Assembly: GCA_946811695.1 (NCBI GenBank)
Contig: OX328125.1
Span: 46,846,345-46,910,344, forward strand
Direction of reading: 5' to 3'
DNA length: 64,000 bases
Source of the DNA: Gonocerus acuteangulatus
Taxonomy: Eukaryota > Arthropoda > Insecta > Hemiptera > Coreidae
In this document: positions 46,854 to 59,417 of the stretch, in pieces
How positions within the stretch are numbered: position 1 is the stretch's first letter
How the letters are laid out: each line of letters starts with the position of its first letter
The notes under the pieces: generated by a model
Told to the model about the DNA's origin: nothing
Databases searched by the model: none
What the model saw: only the letters and a program-made list of their open reading frames with translations
Program-made: the position numbers and the translations under genes

Positions 46854-49114
46854 CTTTTGGGACAGCCAGACAGCGAACAGAGGAATACACGCGCACACAC
46901 AAACAAGCATGCATGTATCAACCATGCAAGCCGTTGCTATTTCCTTCCGATTTGTTCAACGTTATATTTGCTTTAGCGGTTTTAAATTATTGTGCATATA
47001 TTTGTTTATTGGTTATAGATAATTTTAATAGTATTTTATCTGATATTTTTAAAATTGTTGAAAAGATAATTAATTGTAATATATTCTTCTTTGTGCGGCA
47101 GTTAATTATGGATGGTGCTTAGTCCCGAAAGAGCTTTGGTACAAATAAAGAGTTAATCATGGACAGTCGTTTACAGTTCAATCCTTGTAAATTAAATGTA
47201 TTCGTGTTATTGGATAATTGAACGCAATTTCATTTAAAAAGTGAATCCTATTGAACAAGAAGCTTCCTGCTTATTTCATTCTCATATAGATAGGTTGAAA
47301 AAAAAATTGAAATTGGTTGAATTTCCATAAAATGTTTCACGAGAAAATTGGTATAAACACTGGAACCGCATACACAATTTTTCCACGATCTCATCTGCCC
47401 TCCCGTGTGCGCACAAACATTGAAATATATTCAATATTTCCTAATTCTTACAGCGCTTTTCGTTCCTCCTTGTCTAAATAGATGAAAAGGCTTTTATATC
47501 TCTTATGTTAGAGGTTGTTAACGAATGTTTTGTTAATGAATTGTTAGTTTGTTCTTCCGTAATAAGTGTTAGGGTATTTCTGAGGTTGGACTGCGCAGAA
47601 AAATGCCACAGGGGATGTTCCAAGTATTCTTCCTACAGTCCACAGTTCGTAAATATTTTGGTAATTTCTATTTACTATCTTTGACGGCGGATGCTGGAGT
47701 TAAGAGTCTTCATATTTGCTAAACTTAATTCAGATATATATCTGAGTCTATTTATATCCATATTTATTTGTATGTAGCTATTATAAATATGTATTGCAAT
47801 GTATATAGTGGTGAGTGGGGGCAGTACTGATTTGGGCTAAATTTTGTTTAATCAGGTTTATTTTTGAGACTATTTCCAAATTTTGAAATTTGGAGTTCGA
47901 GCTGCGAATTGGTCCATTATTTCATACTTTCGTAGAAAGCATTTTAACTTTACGTCCATGGGTAGTAATGTTTTATGGATATTTTCAAATACTTCTCATC
48001 CATGTCGCGTAGTTTCATCCACCAACCTGCAATTCTCTGTACTGCCATAAAAACTAATATGTATACCTTTTGGTGACGATTATATTAGAGAAGATATTAC
48101 AAAACCTTATTACATGAAGAGATGTAGATATGCATTTTGAAACACCAGAGAAATCGTGTTAAGTGGTCAGTGATAATTATAAAGCTCAATAAATTTCCTA
48201 CAAAAATAACCAAATTTAATTTTTTTTGAGGATAAGACCTCAGTCGGTGAAATCGAATTTTCAGAATAGTTAGTGCCCTTTCATTCCTAGATTTCCAAGT
48301 TATACTATTTTTTATTTATTTATGAGCTTGAACAACAGATGCAATGATTTCTAATCATTATAACGAAAAACTCTTAACTATTAATTATACCATAATTTGA
48401 CTTTTAAAACACGGTAAATCAATTTCGGTCTTTTCTATATATCTTTTAACATTTTGTTTAATTATGAAACTCAAATAAAATTAAATAGTCAACAATGACC
48501 CGCGTGGTATTAGTATTTCTCAAGGGTTTTGTTTTTGTCGGTACGCCAACTTCCTTAAAACTTCATCAATTTTCACAAATGAGGCATTATTTTATAGTTT
48601 TTGTTTACCACTACGCCGGAAAAATATACAAATGACTAGTATTTTAGTTGTTTTACGAAAACGAAAGTTACAATTGAAAAAAAAAGTTGTTTTGAAATCT
48701 AGCCCTCGACCTGTCAATCGTGTCCAGAATAATAGACAAATTACTTAGATTTTAGTTGTTTCATTGACTAAAAAAAAAAAATGTTTTTTTTTTATATTCC
48801 TCACTCGAGCTTTTCCTCTATCGAAATATTTATATTAAAATGAAATGAAAGCTATTTTGATTTCATACATCTATTATCTCATTCCGCATTTAATTTCGAC
48901 TTGAAATATTGATTTAACGCATTCGATCTACTGATTTATTTATAAAATTAATTAAATAATTCAAAACTTGAATTTATATTTACCTTCCCACATCTACATC
49001 AATGGCGCACTAACTACACGGTTACATGATGCTAACTATACGGTGTGTACTTCAATTAAGTAAGATTTGAGGAAGATCCCCTGCGAATGCTTTGCACGGG
49101 TCGACTAGTAAGTA
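46854..49114. other. Long AT-rich stretch without a recognised gene
   Basis: A LINE 3'-end-like phrase ('tttttatttatttatgagct') lies at 48308-48328 and a dispersed-repeat edge (GCGAATGCTTTGCACGGGTC) at 49083-49102. Nothing else is supported. Confidence 0.4.
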
Positions 49115-49122
49115 AATATTAT

Positions 49123-49888
49123 GGGTCTTTTTGCGAAGACCACATCCAGTTACTTTTGAAGTAGCAGTAGTGATTTTATCAGTGATTCAGCGCATGCGGA
49201 TAATTCCTTTGCCTTCCTATTGGAGGATTCAAATGAGCAATTGTATTGGTTCTTGCTGGGAGTAAAGTAACCTTCAACAGTGAAATAGCGTTTGTTTGTG
49301 AAAAAGCTCTGTTTATGTTTGTGAGAAAAATGGGTCTTTACAATGAGCTCACGATGTTCCTGACAAAGAAAAAGCGACTGGTTTCTTACTCGCAAAAATT
49401 AATAGAATTCTATTAATTTTAGCAAGTTGGATTGACTAGAGTCGCTAAAATTAATAAAATTATATTAATTTTAGCGCGTTGGATTGACTAGAGTTTTGAT
49501 ATCTTCTTGAGCGAGCGCAGCGAGCGGAAACGCATAGCACATATGCCCATAATGCTAAATAAATGTAAAATATCCAATAAGAGAGTGTGAGAGAAAAAAG
49601 TAATAAAATATGTGTGTTTATGTTATCCTTCATAACCTGCAAAACAGTTAACTTTAATGCTTAATAACTTTCTTCGTAGTTGAGAGAATTGATTTTGATC
49701 ATATTAACCTTTTTATTAATAAATATTCCTTTCAATTATCTAATATGGATTATTACCGTAGATAACGAGTCAAGTAGTAATAGATAACCAGCAAAGAACC
49801 TGTAAGCTTATCAGCGAGTACGAGTAACTGTTATAAATCACTACTGCTACTTCAAAAGTAACTGGATGTGGTCTTCGCAAAAAGACCC
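49123..49888. mobile_element. 766-bp TIR element with perfect 8-bp TSD
   Basis: A perfect 8-bp duplication AATATTAT (49115-49122 and 49889-49896) flanks the element. Its termini are perfect 54-bp inverted repeats starting GGGTCTTTTTGCGAAGACC. Inside, two short palindromes occur in tandem: one centred on AATAGAATTCTATT (49390-49425) and a related one at 49445-49477. No transposase is encoded. The 8-bp duplication suggests hAT, P or Merlin-type; the GGGTC end is not a typical hAT end, so the superfamily is open. Confidence 0.9.
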
Positions 49889-49896
49889 AATATTAT

Positions 49897-51075
49897 CTCT
49901 AGGCAAGCGATAACCAAAAGAGATTTTGTTACATAACCGTTAATCCGTAAAAAGGAAGGCTTATTCGGTGAAAAGTAACAGCCTTTTTTTTTTCTTCTCA
50001 GCCCGGAGATTTAATTTTGTCTCCTTTTTTTGCTGAAGCGGAATAAGAAAATACAAAGCATGATTCATAGAAGGATGTAATTAGCATAAGTTTTTCCTTA
50101 TTGCGGTGGAGTGAGGGCTAATGGAGGTCGTGGAAATTCATGTCCAGTATTTTCCCAGCTGCAGGGGGATCCTGGAATTAAGGTGTGCTATTTCCTGAAA
50201 ATCTCCGGCTCTCCTCTTTCCTAAAGTCAAAAATATCCACAGGGGTTTCTTTAGATTAAAATGGAAACGATTTTTTTTTCATTATAGTATGATTAATTAC
50301 TGGAAAAATATCAATATTAGTGTGTTTCCTTCTTCCTTCCATAGGGTGGAATCCCGCTTATGGAGGTTCACCTCATGACTCAAGTGCCGAATGGAAAATA
50401 TGGACATAGATCATGTATAATATTAGTTCAAATGTTTCCTTTTCTTTTGATAATGACGTTATAGGAAAAAAACATTCTTTTAAACATTTTTTACACCATT
50501 TTCTTTCTCGACGCGTTTCTGGCTATTGGCTGTCTTCACAATTTACAATTTTTTTTACAATTTATTACAATTTTTAAATTTTAAAATATTCATTAATATA
50601 ATTTTATTTTAAATGTCCTTATAAGTAGTAATATTCTTCTGAATAAATAACTCAAAAGCTAACACAGAATAAAACAAAAGTTTTTTAAATCTTAAACAAC
50701 ATTCAGCAGCCATAGTTGGTCCCGTACAAAAGAGAATGAGTCCACTCCGAGCATAGGGCAATACCGATAAGCAAATACTATTGTTCTCCTCTTTATCCAC
50801 TATCTATCCCTTTATTTTCCATATTCTATATCGTGCATCCCTCTATTTTTGCATTAAACTATGAATGAAATACTCCAATAACATATTAAATGTATTTGAT
50901 TTGCATTAATAGTTCTAGAAGGTTAGAGTTTTCTTTAACTTATCTTTTAAATCCATTTTTTCCTTATCCAATATTTTTACCTCATCAACATTAAATTTAT
51001 GTTTACTCATAGTTGCATGTTTTGATAATGCTTTTTATATTTGACTTTTATCGAAAATGTATATATTTAAATGTA
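49897..51075. other. AT-rich DNA with a RepA end piece
   Basis: 50338-50450 is a RepA terminus (GGTGGAATCCCGCTTATGGA, minus orientation). Otherwise nothing is recognised. Confidence 0.4.
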
Positions 51076-51101
51076 TACACACACACACACACACACACAC
51101 G

Positions 51102-51191
<90 letters not shown>
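51076..51191. repeat. (CA)n microsatellite
   Basis: About 116 bp of CA dinucleotides with two G interruptions near 51101-51105. Confidence 0.97.
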
Positions 51192-51194
<3 letters not shown>

Positions 51195-52088
51195 CTTAAT
51201 TCAGTCCTCAAATATATTTTTATTTTCAAACTACACATGGTTTTGGCTATAAGCCAATTTCAATCTGTATATTTTTTTATTTATTTGTGAGCATCCCGTA
51301 TCCAAAGCGATTCGTCCCAATCTGTATAAATGTGCATTATCTCCTATTTATTACATTACAATCTTCAGATCTTGTTTTTTATACTGGACCATGTGCTTTG
51401 TCCAAGGACTAGGAGGGCCAGGAATTCGATGTCGGTGGTGGAGCGGGACAGAACCACTAATGTTGATGATGCTCGTCCTTCCTAGATTGGGAGAGGAACG
51501 GCAGCGGATAAATCGAGTCTTGAAATATACAGCCAGTAAAAAAATCGAGAAAAAGTAAAGTGGATAAATCGAGAAGACTATATTCACAACTTGCTTATAT
51601 TGGTCCCAGCTCGGCACAGGACCGCTAAGGGCTAGGGAACGTTTTAAAGTGAGCTGTGATGACACAGGAACGAGTCGGACCTTTTGAATATTAGTCAAAT
51701 ATGACTTCTTCTTCTTACGTATGGGATAAAGAGAACCACGCCTCATCCAATATTTGTAATCGACCTTGCACTGAAGACAGTATTTTCACTAGTAAAAGCT
51801 AAAACAAGATTTTCATCTACATACAGGAAGCATATGTAAAGGGATAATCGAAAAAAAAAAACACAGGCGTTGGAAGTTTTATTCTTGTTTGAAAGGTATA
51901 TTTGCTGGAGGGCTGGGAATTGATGAAATCAGTAAAAATACAGTTAGGCCCTGCTATTCCGGTGGATGGTTCCGGTGTTCGCCCCTAATCTATACAGGCA
52001 CTCCATTAGGACGGAGACCCTAGGGTTTAACCAAACTCATATCATGGGCCCCTCCCAGAACATTTTGATTTAATCGGTAAAAATGTTT
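51192..52088. other. Unrecognised DNA with LINE-end and RepA-end pieces
   Basis: A LINE 3'-end-like phrase (TTTTTATTTATTTGTGAGCA, 51271-51290; minus strand) resembles 43048-43062. A diverged RepA end lies at 51640-51686 (GGAACGAGTCGGACC). A 131-codon minus-strand frame at 51351-51746 has no recognisable domain. Confidence 0.4.
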
Positions 52089-52100
52089 CATAAAAATCTC

Positions 52101-52648
52101 TCTTTGTTTATTTATTAATTTAATGAAATTACATTCTGTAAAATAATACATTTTGTAATGTGCTCACATAAACATAAGAATCACGAGCGTCCGCACCAGC
52201 TGCCCCCTTGTCTCCTCGGGTAAGCGAGATGACTGGGGACAGCCGCGGCTGTCCTTACCACTACTCAACCAGCAGCAGTACGAAGTACTGGAGCTGGAAA
52301 AGGGACGAGAGAACTGCAGACACTCTCGGGACTTGTGGGGAGAAGACAACCACCGTTATCACTCCCTTGAATTGCTTAAAGCAGATCGCGGGGCCACATC
52401 CTGTTCAACCCTCGTGGTGGGGAATAGGGATGGTTGGGAGTGGACAGTGACTGGACAGCAGGATTAAGGTTTAGGGATAATTTGTAATGAAAATTTGAAA
52501 ATAGGATAGGGATAAGGTCTTGTATTAGAGGAATGTTGTGGTCTTTATGAAGATACTTATTGGTTATGTAAAAAGGAGCATTGACAATAGTTCGGAGGAC
52601 TTTAGACTGGATGGCTTGGAAGCGTCTGATGTTCGATGGTTTTACAGT
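52101..52648 (-). mobile_element. Jockey-clade LINE, 548-bp 5'-truncated insertion
   Basis: A perfect 12-bp duplication CATAAAAATCTC (52089-52100 and 52649-52660) flanks it. The minus strand encodes the pol C-terminus typical of Jockey-clade LINEs: SNIRRFQAIQSKVLRTIVNA, then LHKDHNIP, and RMWPRDLL at the end, followed by a 3' UTR and an A-rich tail (AATAAATAAACAAAGA on the minus strand). It is too short to encode a working enzyme. Confidence 0.88.
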
Positions 52649-52861
52649 CATAAAAATCTCACAAATAAATTAAATTAGACCACATAGTTCAGCAAAAAAA
52701 TAATTGTTTTGGGGGTGTAAATTAGTTTTAGTAGGCCAACTATTCGAAGTTCTAGATTGTTAGTATTCCAAGGCCCTCGGAACTCCAAGCCCCCCCCCCC
52801 CCAATTATTTCCTATATACGCCCTCTCTATTATCACCATATATATTCAATATCAAACATCC

Positions 52862-53475
52862 GCCTCGCATGAATAGCGTCATCATAGCGAGTTTTCGTTT
52901 CGATCCCTAGTGTCATTTAGAAAGCCTGAAATAAATAAAATAAATATTGTGTGAGGTGTCACTAACATAAAGTGGTGGAAATTCCTTACGCGGACTCTTC
53001 GAATTCCGCTTGGAAAAATCTATTACAAACAACCAAAAATTGATTCTCATTTTACGTATTTTGTTTTACTATGAAATTCATTTTACTGGAAAAATCGATT
53101 ATGAAAACAACAATCAATAAAAACAAGCGTAAAATAACGTTCAAAGCTAAAAAACCAAAAGGGTTTTAAGCACTTATTTCTCCGCCAGCTATCTTCCCAT
53201 CGAAAATTTATTTAGAACCGTCTTTGTAGAATGTTTAATAAGCATTAAAATTGTTACAGACTACTAACCATGATTTCCCAACCGTTTACAAGTATTTAAG
53301 GAAATATACGAAAATCCCATATCTAACTTTATACACACACAAATTTGAATCACCCTTATTTTCCTGATCTATTGGTTCTGTAACGTGAAAGTTTCAAGTC
53401 GGCACCCTCCAGAATGAGTCATGATGTCAACCTCTTGAGGTAATTTCCTTTCAACGGAGGAAGGAAGGAAAAACG
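52862..53475 (+). repeat. RepA, shortened diverged copy
   Basis: It starts with CGCCTCGCATGAATAGCGTC and 'gatccctagtgtcattta', keeps one internal unit ('agcacttatttctccg') and ends with 'gtttcaagtcggcaccctcc' and 'gatgtcaacctc'. The TA run is absent. Confidence 0.6.
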
Positions 53476-53936
53476 ATAAAAATCCTAGTTGCATACCAGT
53501 TATTCTTAAACCACAACTCGCTATAATTATGTGTGCAAAATCCAAGAGTGTTACCGAAATGATAACAACACAAACAATTATATGTTTTACAATTTTTTGT
53601 ATATCAGCTTTCAGCCTTACAAGATTAATTTTTTTACGTAAAATTAATTCCGATATTTTGTAATTTCATTTGAGGAAGGATATTGCTTCTTCCCCTCGGA
53701 AAATTCTTGAAGAACCCCCAGGGAGAGAGGAGATATTAAAGGAGGCTGGGTTGATCGAGAGGAAATGGTTAACTTGTAACATCCCCTGCATAACTTGTAG
53801 CTATAATACATTCTACATTGGATAATGAAGCTGAATATTCATTAACTCACTAGTCGAGTAGTAATTAAACTCAGACAGCTCAAAATCACTACCACAGCCG
53901 CAAAATTCTAAGCTCAATTATAGTTTACAATCTGTA

Positions 53937-53937
<1 letters not shown>

Positions 53938-54006
<69 letters not shown>
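53938..54006. repeat. (TA)n microsatellite
   Basis: Pure TA run directly before the pogo-type element end. Confidence 0.95.
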
Positions 54007-54008
<2 letters not shown>

Positions 54009-54389
54009 GACGGTGTTGTACCTTTGACCACTTTGCAAAATTTTTCTAAGCTTGAATATTATGGCTAAATTCATTTTTTTTAAATTTTATTGTAATTAGT
54101 AATCCATTATTCATCATATTTAATTTTTTCAAGGTTCTAGCTTTAAATTTTGTTACACAATATTTTTGAAAAAAATAATCGTACTGTGGTCAAAGGTACA
54201 ACATATAGTTGTACATTTGACCATGGGTTGTTTGACCTCTGACCAGGTAAAAACAACACAGCAGTGCAGAAAAAAAATGTATTCAGTAACATTGCAAATA
54301 ATTGTAAGTTTAATTTATGCAGGACAAGCATCTAAGCATAATAAAAAAAACTATTATTAATAGTATGTTATTCATCTTTAAAATCCACT

Positions 54390-54950
54390 GCAAATGATAA
54401 ACGTTTTAACTGTCAAGTAGATCCACTAGCAATAGTAGGGTGTGGGAGTTCAGCCACAATATCATTTAAATTTTCATCTTTAAACTTGTATCTTAAAGTT
54501 TGTTTTTTTTTTTCAAATATTGGACCACAGATCTCTGCGTCAAAATATGTAATAGTCTTTTTACTTTTATTTTTAACAATAATGAAAGTTCGTTTTTCCA
54601 AGTCATTTTTTGCTAATTGTTGCTTGTCATCTATCTAACACTAGACATATATCAGACAGTTCAAGGTCACTTTCTCCTGAAGAAATTTCAGTGTCAGTAA
54701 TAGAATCTAGACTGTCATTAGACAATTTTTTTTTTTTTTTATTTGCCGCTTTTTTGGAAAGAAGTTTATTTATTTACTTTTTGGATGGTGCTTTTGTTTT
54801 ATTCAGCTTTAATAATTAGCTTTTCAGGAATATCTGTCAGGATACGGGGTTTCCCTTTAGGTCGGCCCCTATTTGACGTTTTGGATGAGGCCTCTTCAGG
54901 TGTTATGAACTGCGATCAGGCGATAGGTTTGAATTGGTACAGGGAGGATT
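54390..54950 (-). pseudogene. pogo/Tigger-type transposase C-terminal relic
   Basis: Reading the minus strand across several breaks gives ITPEEASSKTSNRGRPKGKP, RILTDIPEK, an acidic Ser-rich linker (TEISSGESDLELSD) and a final segment with KRTFIIVKNKSKKTITYF, AEICG and IVAELPHP before a stop near 54416. Proline/basic 'RGR.KGK..ILTD.PEK' followed by a small C-terminal domain is the tail of DDE_1 (pogo/Tigger) transposases in insects. Frames shift at about 54620 and 54790. Inverted copies of GTTGTACCTTTGACCAC at 54014 and 54183 may mark the element's terminal region next to TA. The catalytic domain is absent. Confidence 0.6.
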
Positions 54951-55099
54951 GATAAAGTCAGTTTAAATTTATTTTATTTAGTATTTATTAAATTCTTTAT
55001 GAACAATTAAAGCAATGCATATTAATTAATTTAAAACATAATATACTTGAGTGAGAATATATCTGCTTAATAAAACGTAATGAATTTACACGGCCGGAT

Positions 55100-55440
55100 C
55101 TAAAACTTGATGAAAATACTCTTAGCATTAAATTGCCACGAATTACAAGCAGCTCTTCAGGGAAACTTGATGATATTTCACTTGCATTAGACAATATACA
55201 GGATGTAACACAGACTAAGATAACATGTAATGACTCACATAGTGCAATATTGGGACTACAGAACCCTTACAACTTAAACGCACTTAACATACAAATACTA
55301 GAACAGATTTATCGGTTAAACAAACGGATAAAAATATATCCCAAGACATGAGGAAATAGAACAAAACTCAAAACTCGACAAAATTGCCAGACCTGCAACA
55401 AGACAACATGGGTATCATGGAAAAGTGCAGACATATTTTA
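55100..55440 (+). pseudogene. LINE RNase H fragment (different family)
   Basis: The plus strand encodes SLALDNIQDV, ITCNDSHSAILGLQNPYN, ILEQIYRLNKRIK and, after a frameshift near 55350, PRHEEIEQNSKLDKIAR. These match the D-S-x-S-A-L..LQNP motif and the final H..I.GNE.AD block of LINE RNase H domains. The catalytic D is retained as ND, but upstream acidic motifs are lost. It differs from the families at 3286 and 34841. Confidence 0.65.
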
Positions 55441-56093
55441 TCAGTCGTAGACCGACAAGACATGGGCTACCCATTGATTATGCATTGATCATATCGTCCC
55501 TACTATGTCAAACTATCGCATATGAAAATTGGAGCAAACCAGTGAACGAATATATTCGATACATTGACGGAGTAATATCTTGAAAATGGTCTTATTCGAT
55601 ACTTTATTTGAGGCATTTCTGGCTATCCTAATCCGACAATTTGCGATAAGCCGTGTTGTTCACAATCCAAGAGCAAAGTCTCGAATCTCTGACATGGTAG
55701 GGACGATATATTGGCTAAGCATCAGTCACCAGAACAGAAAGTGGTATAGTCTTTGCTGGTGACATGGCTCTGTCAATTAAGTGTAATTGGTGTGAGCTAT
55801 TATTATTTTGTTCCATCTATCATAGTTGAAATCTGTTTATAATTGTTTATAGAAGAGTTTAGTCAAATGGATACAAAATTGTTCTAATATTTTCATTTAA
55901 AGCGGTCTGCAATAAAGAACAATCGGTAGAAAAAGTGGATCCTGAAAGGAAACTTATAAGGCCCGTTGAAAATAAAGAAGAGAGTAAACACTAGAGAAAG
56001 ACTCGAACGGAAGGAGTAATGGAAGAAGAGGGCGAGAGAATGGGACGGGAATGTGGCAATATGTCTAGGAGAAACCCCCTACAATAGATTCAG
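55441..56093. other. Degraded DNA after the LINE fragment
   Basis: A 23-bp inverted pair (ATATCGTCCCTACYATGTCA at 55495 and complement at 55695) is visible. No gene is supported. Confidence 0.4.
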
Positions 56094-57735
56094 CTGGAGA
56101 ATTTAGTCTGTCCGACCGCTGTCTCCTACACTCTTACAGTCCACTAAGGCCTAACCTAACAATCCCTGATAATGGCTTTTAAAGGAATCAGCTGTTAAGG
56201 CGGCCAGAAGCATGGATGCTGTGTCTGCTGAATTTATTTCTCCTCTTGGCTTAGTTGCTTCTGAAATTTCATGAAAGACCTACTAAATGTTTCTTTTCAG
56301 GCATTAAACGTTTCTAGTGGAATGTTCACTCCAGCAATATTTGCAATCTCTAAAATATCATACGTGAAGTTAATGATTGGTTACTACCATTTTAGGTTAA
56401 CAATACTTTCTACTAGAGAATTTAGTTTCAGAAGCATCGCATTTAGCAGAAGCAGGGAATTTAGGCTCAGAAGCATAGATACTGTCTCTGCTGAATTTAT
56501 TATTGCTGTTGGTCTTGTGGCTTCTGAAATTTCATGAAAGATCAAATAAATATTTTTTTCGGGCATAAAAAGCTCGGGCACAGGACGTGATTTGTCGTGG
56601 CGGGCAGCGATCGAATGATCGTCGCGGCGGTCTGCAATGTGAGGACATCACATTGGACGCGATATCTTTTGTGAGAAATACAGTAAACTGGTTTCCTTCA
56701 AGATAACAGTTTGTGCTGATATTCATAGTTCTGTTATCATTATTGCAATACAATAGTTTTATTCGGAAATTATTATTTCGGGCAAGGAAGAAGGTTTTGT
56801 ACTATCTTTACGAAATAGAATGAAAAGATAATGGCCCATAGTACTCGCACAGATGCCAGTGACGACGGTCTTCACCAACAGGTATGGCAAGAAAAGATTA
56901 TGTTGGGTGCATGATATCAATACAAGGAGAAAACATTTGGGGGAATGAATAATTCAGTTTCTTCACTCTATTTACAAAACTCATCGCACGACAAATCTGT
57001 AATTTTTAACAACTATATCGGCCGGCAAAGCGATAAAGACAAGCTCGAAAGAGGTAGGAACCGATGTGAGACGTCCCCAGCTCTTTAAGCCTCCAAGAAT
57101 CTCTCACATATCAAACCTCACGCCGACACAAATATAAGGACGTCCCCGCAAGCCCCCGCACATACGCCTCTGCTTGTAAGTCGCAAGTTTGCGGAACCAT
57201 CTCCGGAAGAGAGTACCTATCTCTCTAGCTTCCATCCTGAGTCAGTTAGTCATCAGAGATCTGGGTAGACTAACTCAGTGTTTCTAACACATTCACAGCG
57301 ACAGATTGTCCTTCGTTTGACGGGGCTACAACTGTGTAATACAAAGTAGATCGCCCGCAACACTTGGTCAGATATCGCTGCCCGCCGCGCCAGGTCCTGT
57401 GTATGTGTGTTCCCTCAAATATCTAACCAGAACTTAATGATTACTTACTACCATTTTAAATTGATAATACATTCAGGTCGAGAATTTAGTATATCCGAGC
57501 GCTGTCTCCTACACTCTTACAGTCCTCTGAGGTCTAAACTAACAATCTCTGGTAAGGGCTTTGAAAAGAATCAGATATTAAGACTGCCGAAGTATTAATG
57601 TTGCTGTGACTGATCAATTTAGTAGTAGGCCAAGTTTGTACCTGAAATTCCCAACCAAATGCTTCTTTTCAGAAATTTAACATTTAAGTGGAATATTTAT
57701 TCCAATAACATGCGTGTTTCCCAGATTCCATTCAT
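56094..57735. repeat. Diverged tandem/dispersed units, interrupted
   Basis: Blocks at 56094-56400, 56400-56560 and 57410-57735 share 'gagaatttagt', 'gctgtctcctacactcttac', 'gcttctgaaatttcatgaaag' and 'taatgattacttactaccat'. They are three partial copies of a roughly 300-bp unit, with another element inserted at 56578-57402. Confidence 0.65.
56578..57402. mobile_element. Possible PIF/Harbinger-like element
   Basis: The ends CACAGGACGTG..GGCGGGCAGCGAT (left) and the complement of CACAGGACCTG..GGCGGGCAGCGAT (right) are inverted. The interior encodes RKRLCWVHDINTRRKHLGE at about 56892-56950, similar to the conserved WVHPIN..R...GEF block near the start of PIF/Harbinger transposases, then breaks. 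No 3-bp target duplication could be confirmed. Confidence 0.45.
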
Positions 57736-58876
57736 GAACTACATCTTCTTTTTTTTTGTTGGTTTGAAGGGTGTACTCTATCGTGGGAGCTCATGGGTTC
57801 CCATCGGAAGAAACTTCTTAAATCAATCTTAAATATATTGTCTGCATTTAATTAAATGGATAATTAATTACAGCGAAAAATGAACTATTAATTGTTGAAT
57901 TACTTTTATTAATTTCTGCATTTAAGAATATGGTAGGATTCTTATCTTCAAAAATATTCCCAATCGCAGGATCTGTACCATCTAATCTCGTTCCCACAAG
58001 CTTTTTAAAACAACATTGATAGACATATCGGTTTTGCACTCTTAAACGTGGCATTAAGTTGGTTTGTTTCGGTAAAACAGTGGAACTGTGCTCAATAAAC
58101 TGGTACTTTAACATCAGGCACGGCTCTCTAGGGCTGAAATTATTCTATTGAAGTCTTCAAGATGGCCTTCTTTTCAAGGATGATAATAAGCTTTTCGACT
58201 TTCCAGACGTGCAATGTAACATCGCTTTCAGCATCTGATTAATAAGTTCCTTCAGGGAAAGAGAAAATAGTTAGAAAAAATGTATTTCCATTTGTAATGT
58301 GATGTTCAGTGGAATTTTATGGAAAAATTTGTTGGGGTTATATTTTGTCTAGGGGATCACGTAGAAGAACTCCATATCACGTAGGAAGGCTCAAAGTGAG
58401 ACTGGCCAATATATTTTCATTACAATCATTGCTAGCGCCGGATGTCCCTTGTCAACCTCAAGGCAATAAATCGCGAGCAGTAACCTTACCGTGACCTGCG
58501 AGACAACTAAACCCAGGCACAAGGGACTGTGGCCCAAGCATAGCCTTGTTAATTGTAATTCTATACACGCCCTACAGACCCTGCATTGTTTTTGCCTTTT
58601 GTTCTAAACTTGGTTCCACTTTCTCTGTATTTCTTCCAGGGTTTGTTTTTCTGTTAACGGTCCTGCAAAAACATTGAGTTTTATCATTTCTTCTCTCACA
58701 GCTAATTGCCAACTTTTGAATGTTATTGTAAAACCATAACCAATTTGATAATTATCAAATCTTCTTTTTTTTTATATTTATAAAAAAATGTAAATATTTT
58801 AAAATTTCAAATTATGATATAGTTTTTAAATTTTAAAATATTTATTATTCTTCAACTGACCTTATTATTAATCTTC
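57736..58876. other. Unrecognised DNA
   Basis: No gene is supported. Short frames at 57848-58114 and 58309-58494 lack recognisable domains. Confidence 0.4.
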
Positions 58877-58940
58877 TTATTTTCGTGGTAGGCGGAAGGT
58901 CAAATATAAATATTTGACCTTCCGCCTACCACGAAAATAA
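58877..58940. repeat. Perfect 30-bp-arm hairpin
   Basis: 58877-58906 and 58911-58940 are exact complements around the 4-nt loop TAAA. The arm core is GTGGTAGGCGGAAGGTCAAA. It is not within a recognised element. Confidence 0.97.
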
Positions 58941-58985
58941 TAAAATATTTATATATTTTTATAAAGAAACAAAATACAATGTATA

Positions 58986-59417
58986 TTAGGGTGTGTTTAC
59001 ATCTGACATTTCTCGCAGGATATATATGTCAGGTGTCGGATAGATATTGTCTTGCAAGTTTATATACTGTCAGAAATAGCCTGACATTTATGTCATGTAT
59101 TTATTTGTATATGACAATTCTGTATTTGGTCACATTTGCGATAAATTGACCATAGGTCTAGCGCAAATAATCAGTGTTTACATCTGTTGATATAGAAGTG
59201 TCAACAATACAGCTAGTAGCCAAAATATTTATCTCTGAAATGAAATTCTTCTCTTTACAATCAGTGTTTACACCTGATGGCGTAGAGGTATCGACATTTA
59301 TAGTTCGCGATAGAAATATATATATCTCGGACATATATTGTTCACAGTTTACATTAATAGAAATTTCTGTCTGACATAAATATCCTGCAATAACTATCAG
59401 GTGTAAACGCACCCTAA
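58986..59417. mobile_element. 432-bp MITE with TTAGGGTG ends (left of pair)
   Basis: It begins TTAGGGTGTGTTTACATCTG and ends with the complement of TTAGGGTGCGTTTACACCTG. The interior is non-coding and carries several further TGTTTAC words. It stands in inverted orientation to the copy at 59415-59818. Confidence 0.8.

Noticed and set aside
46322..47022. Cys/Tyr/Ser-rich frames of about 200 codons
   Set aside because: They are translations of the 21-bp hairpin minisatellite in three frames.
51013..51290. His/Thr- and Cys/Val-rich frames
   Set aside because: They are translations of the (CA)n microsatellite.
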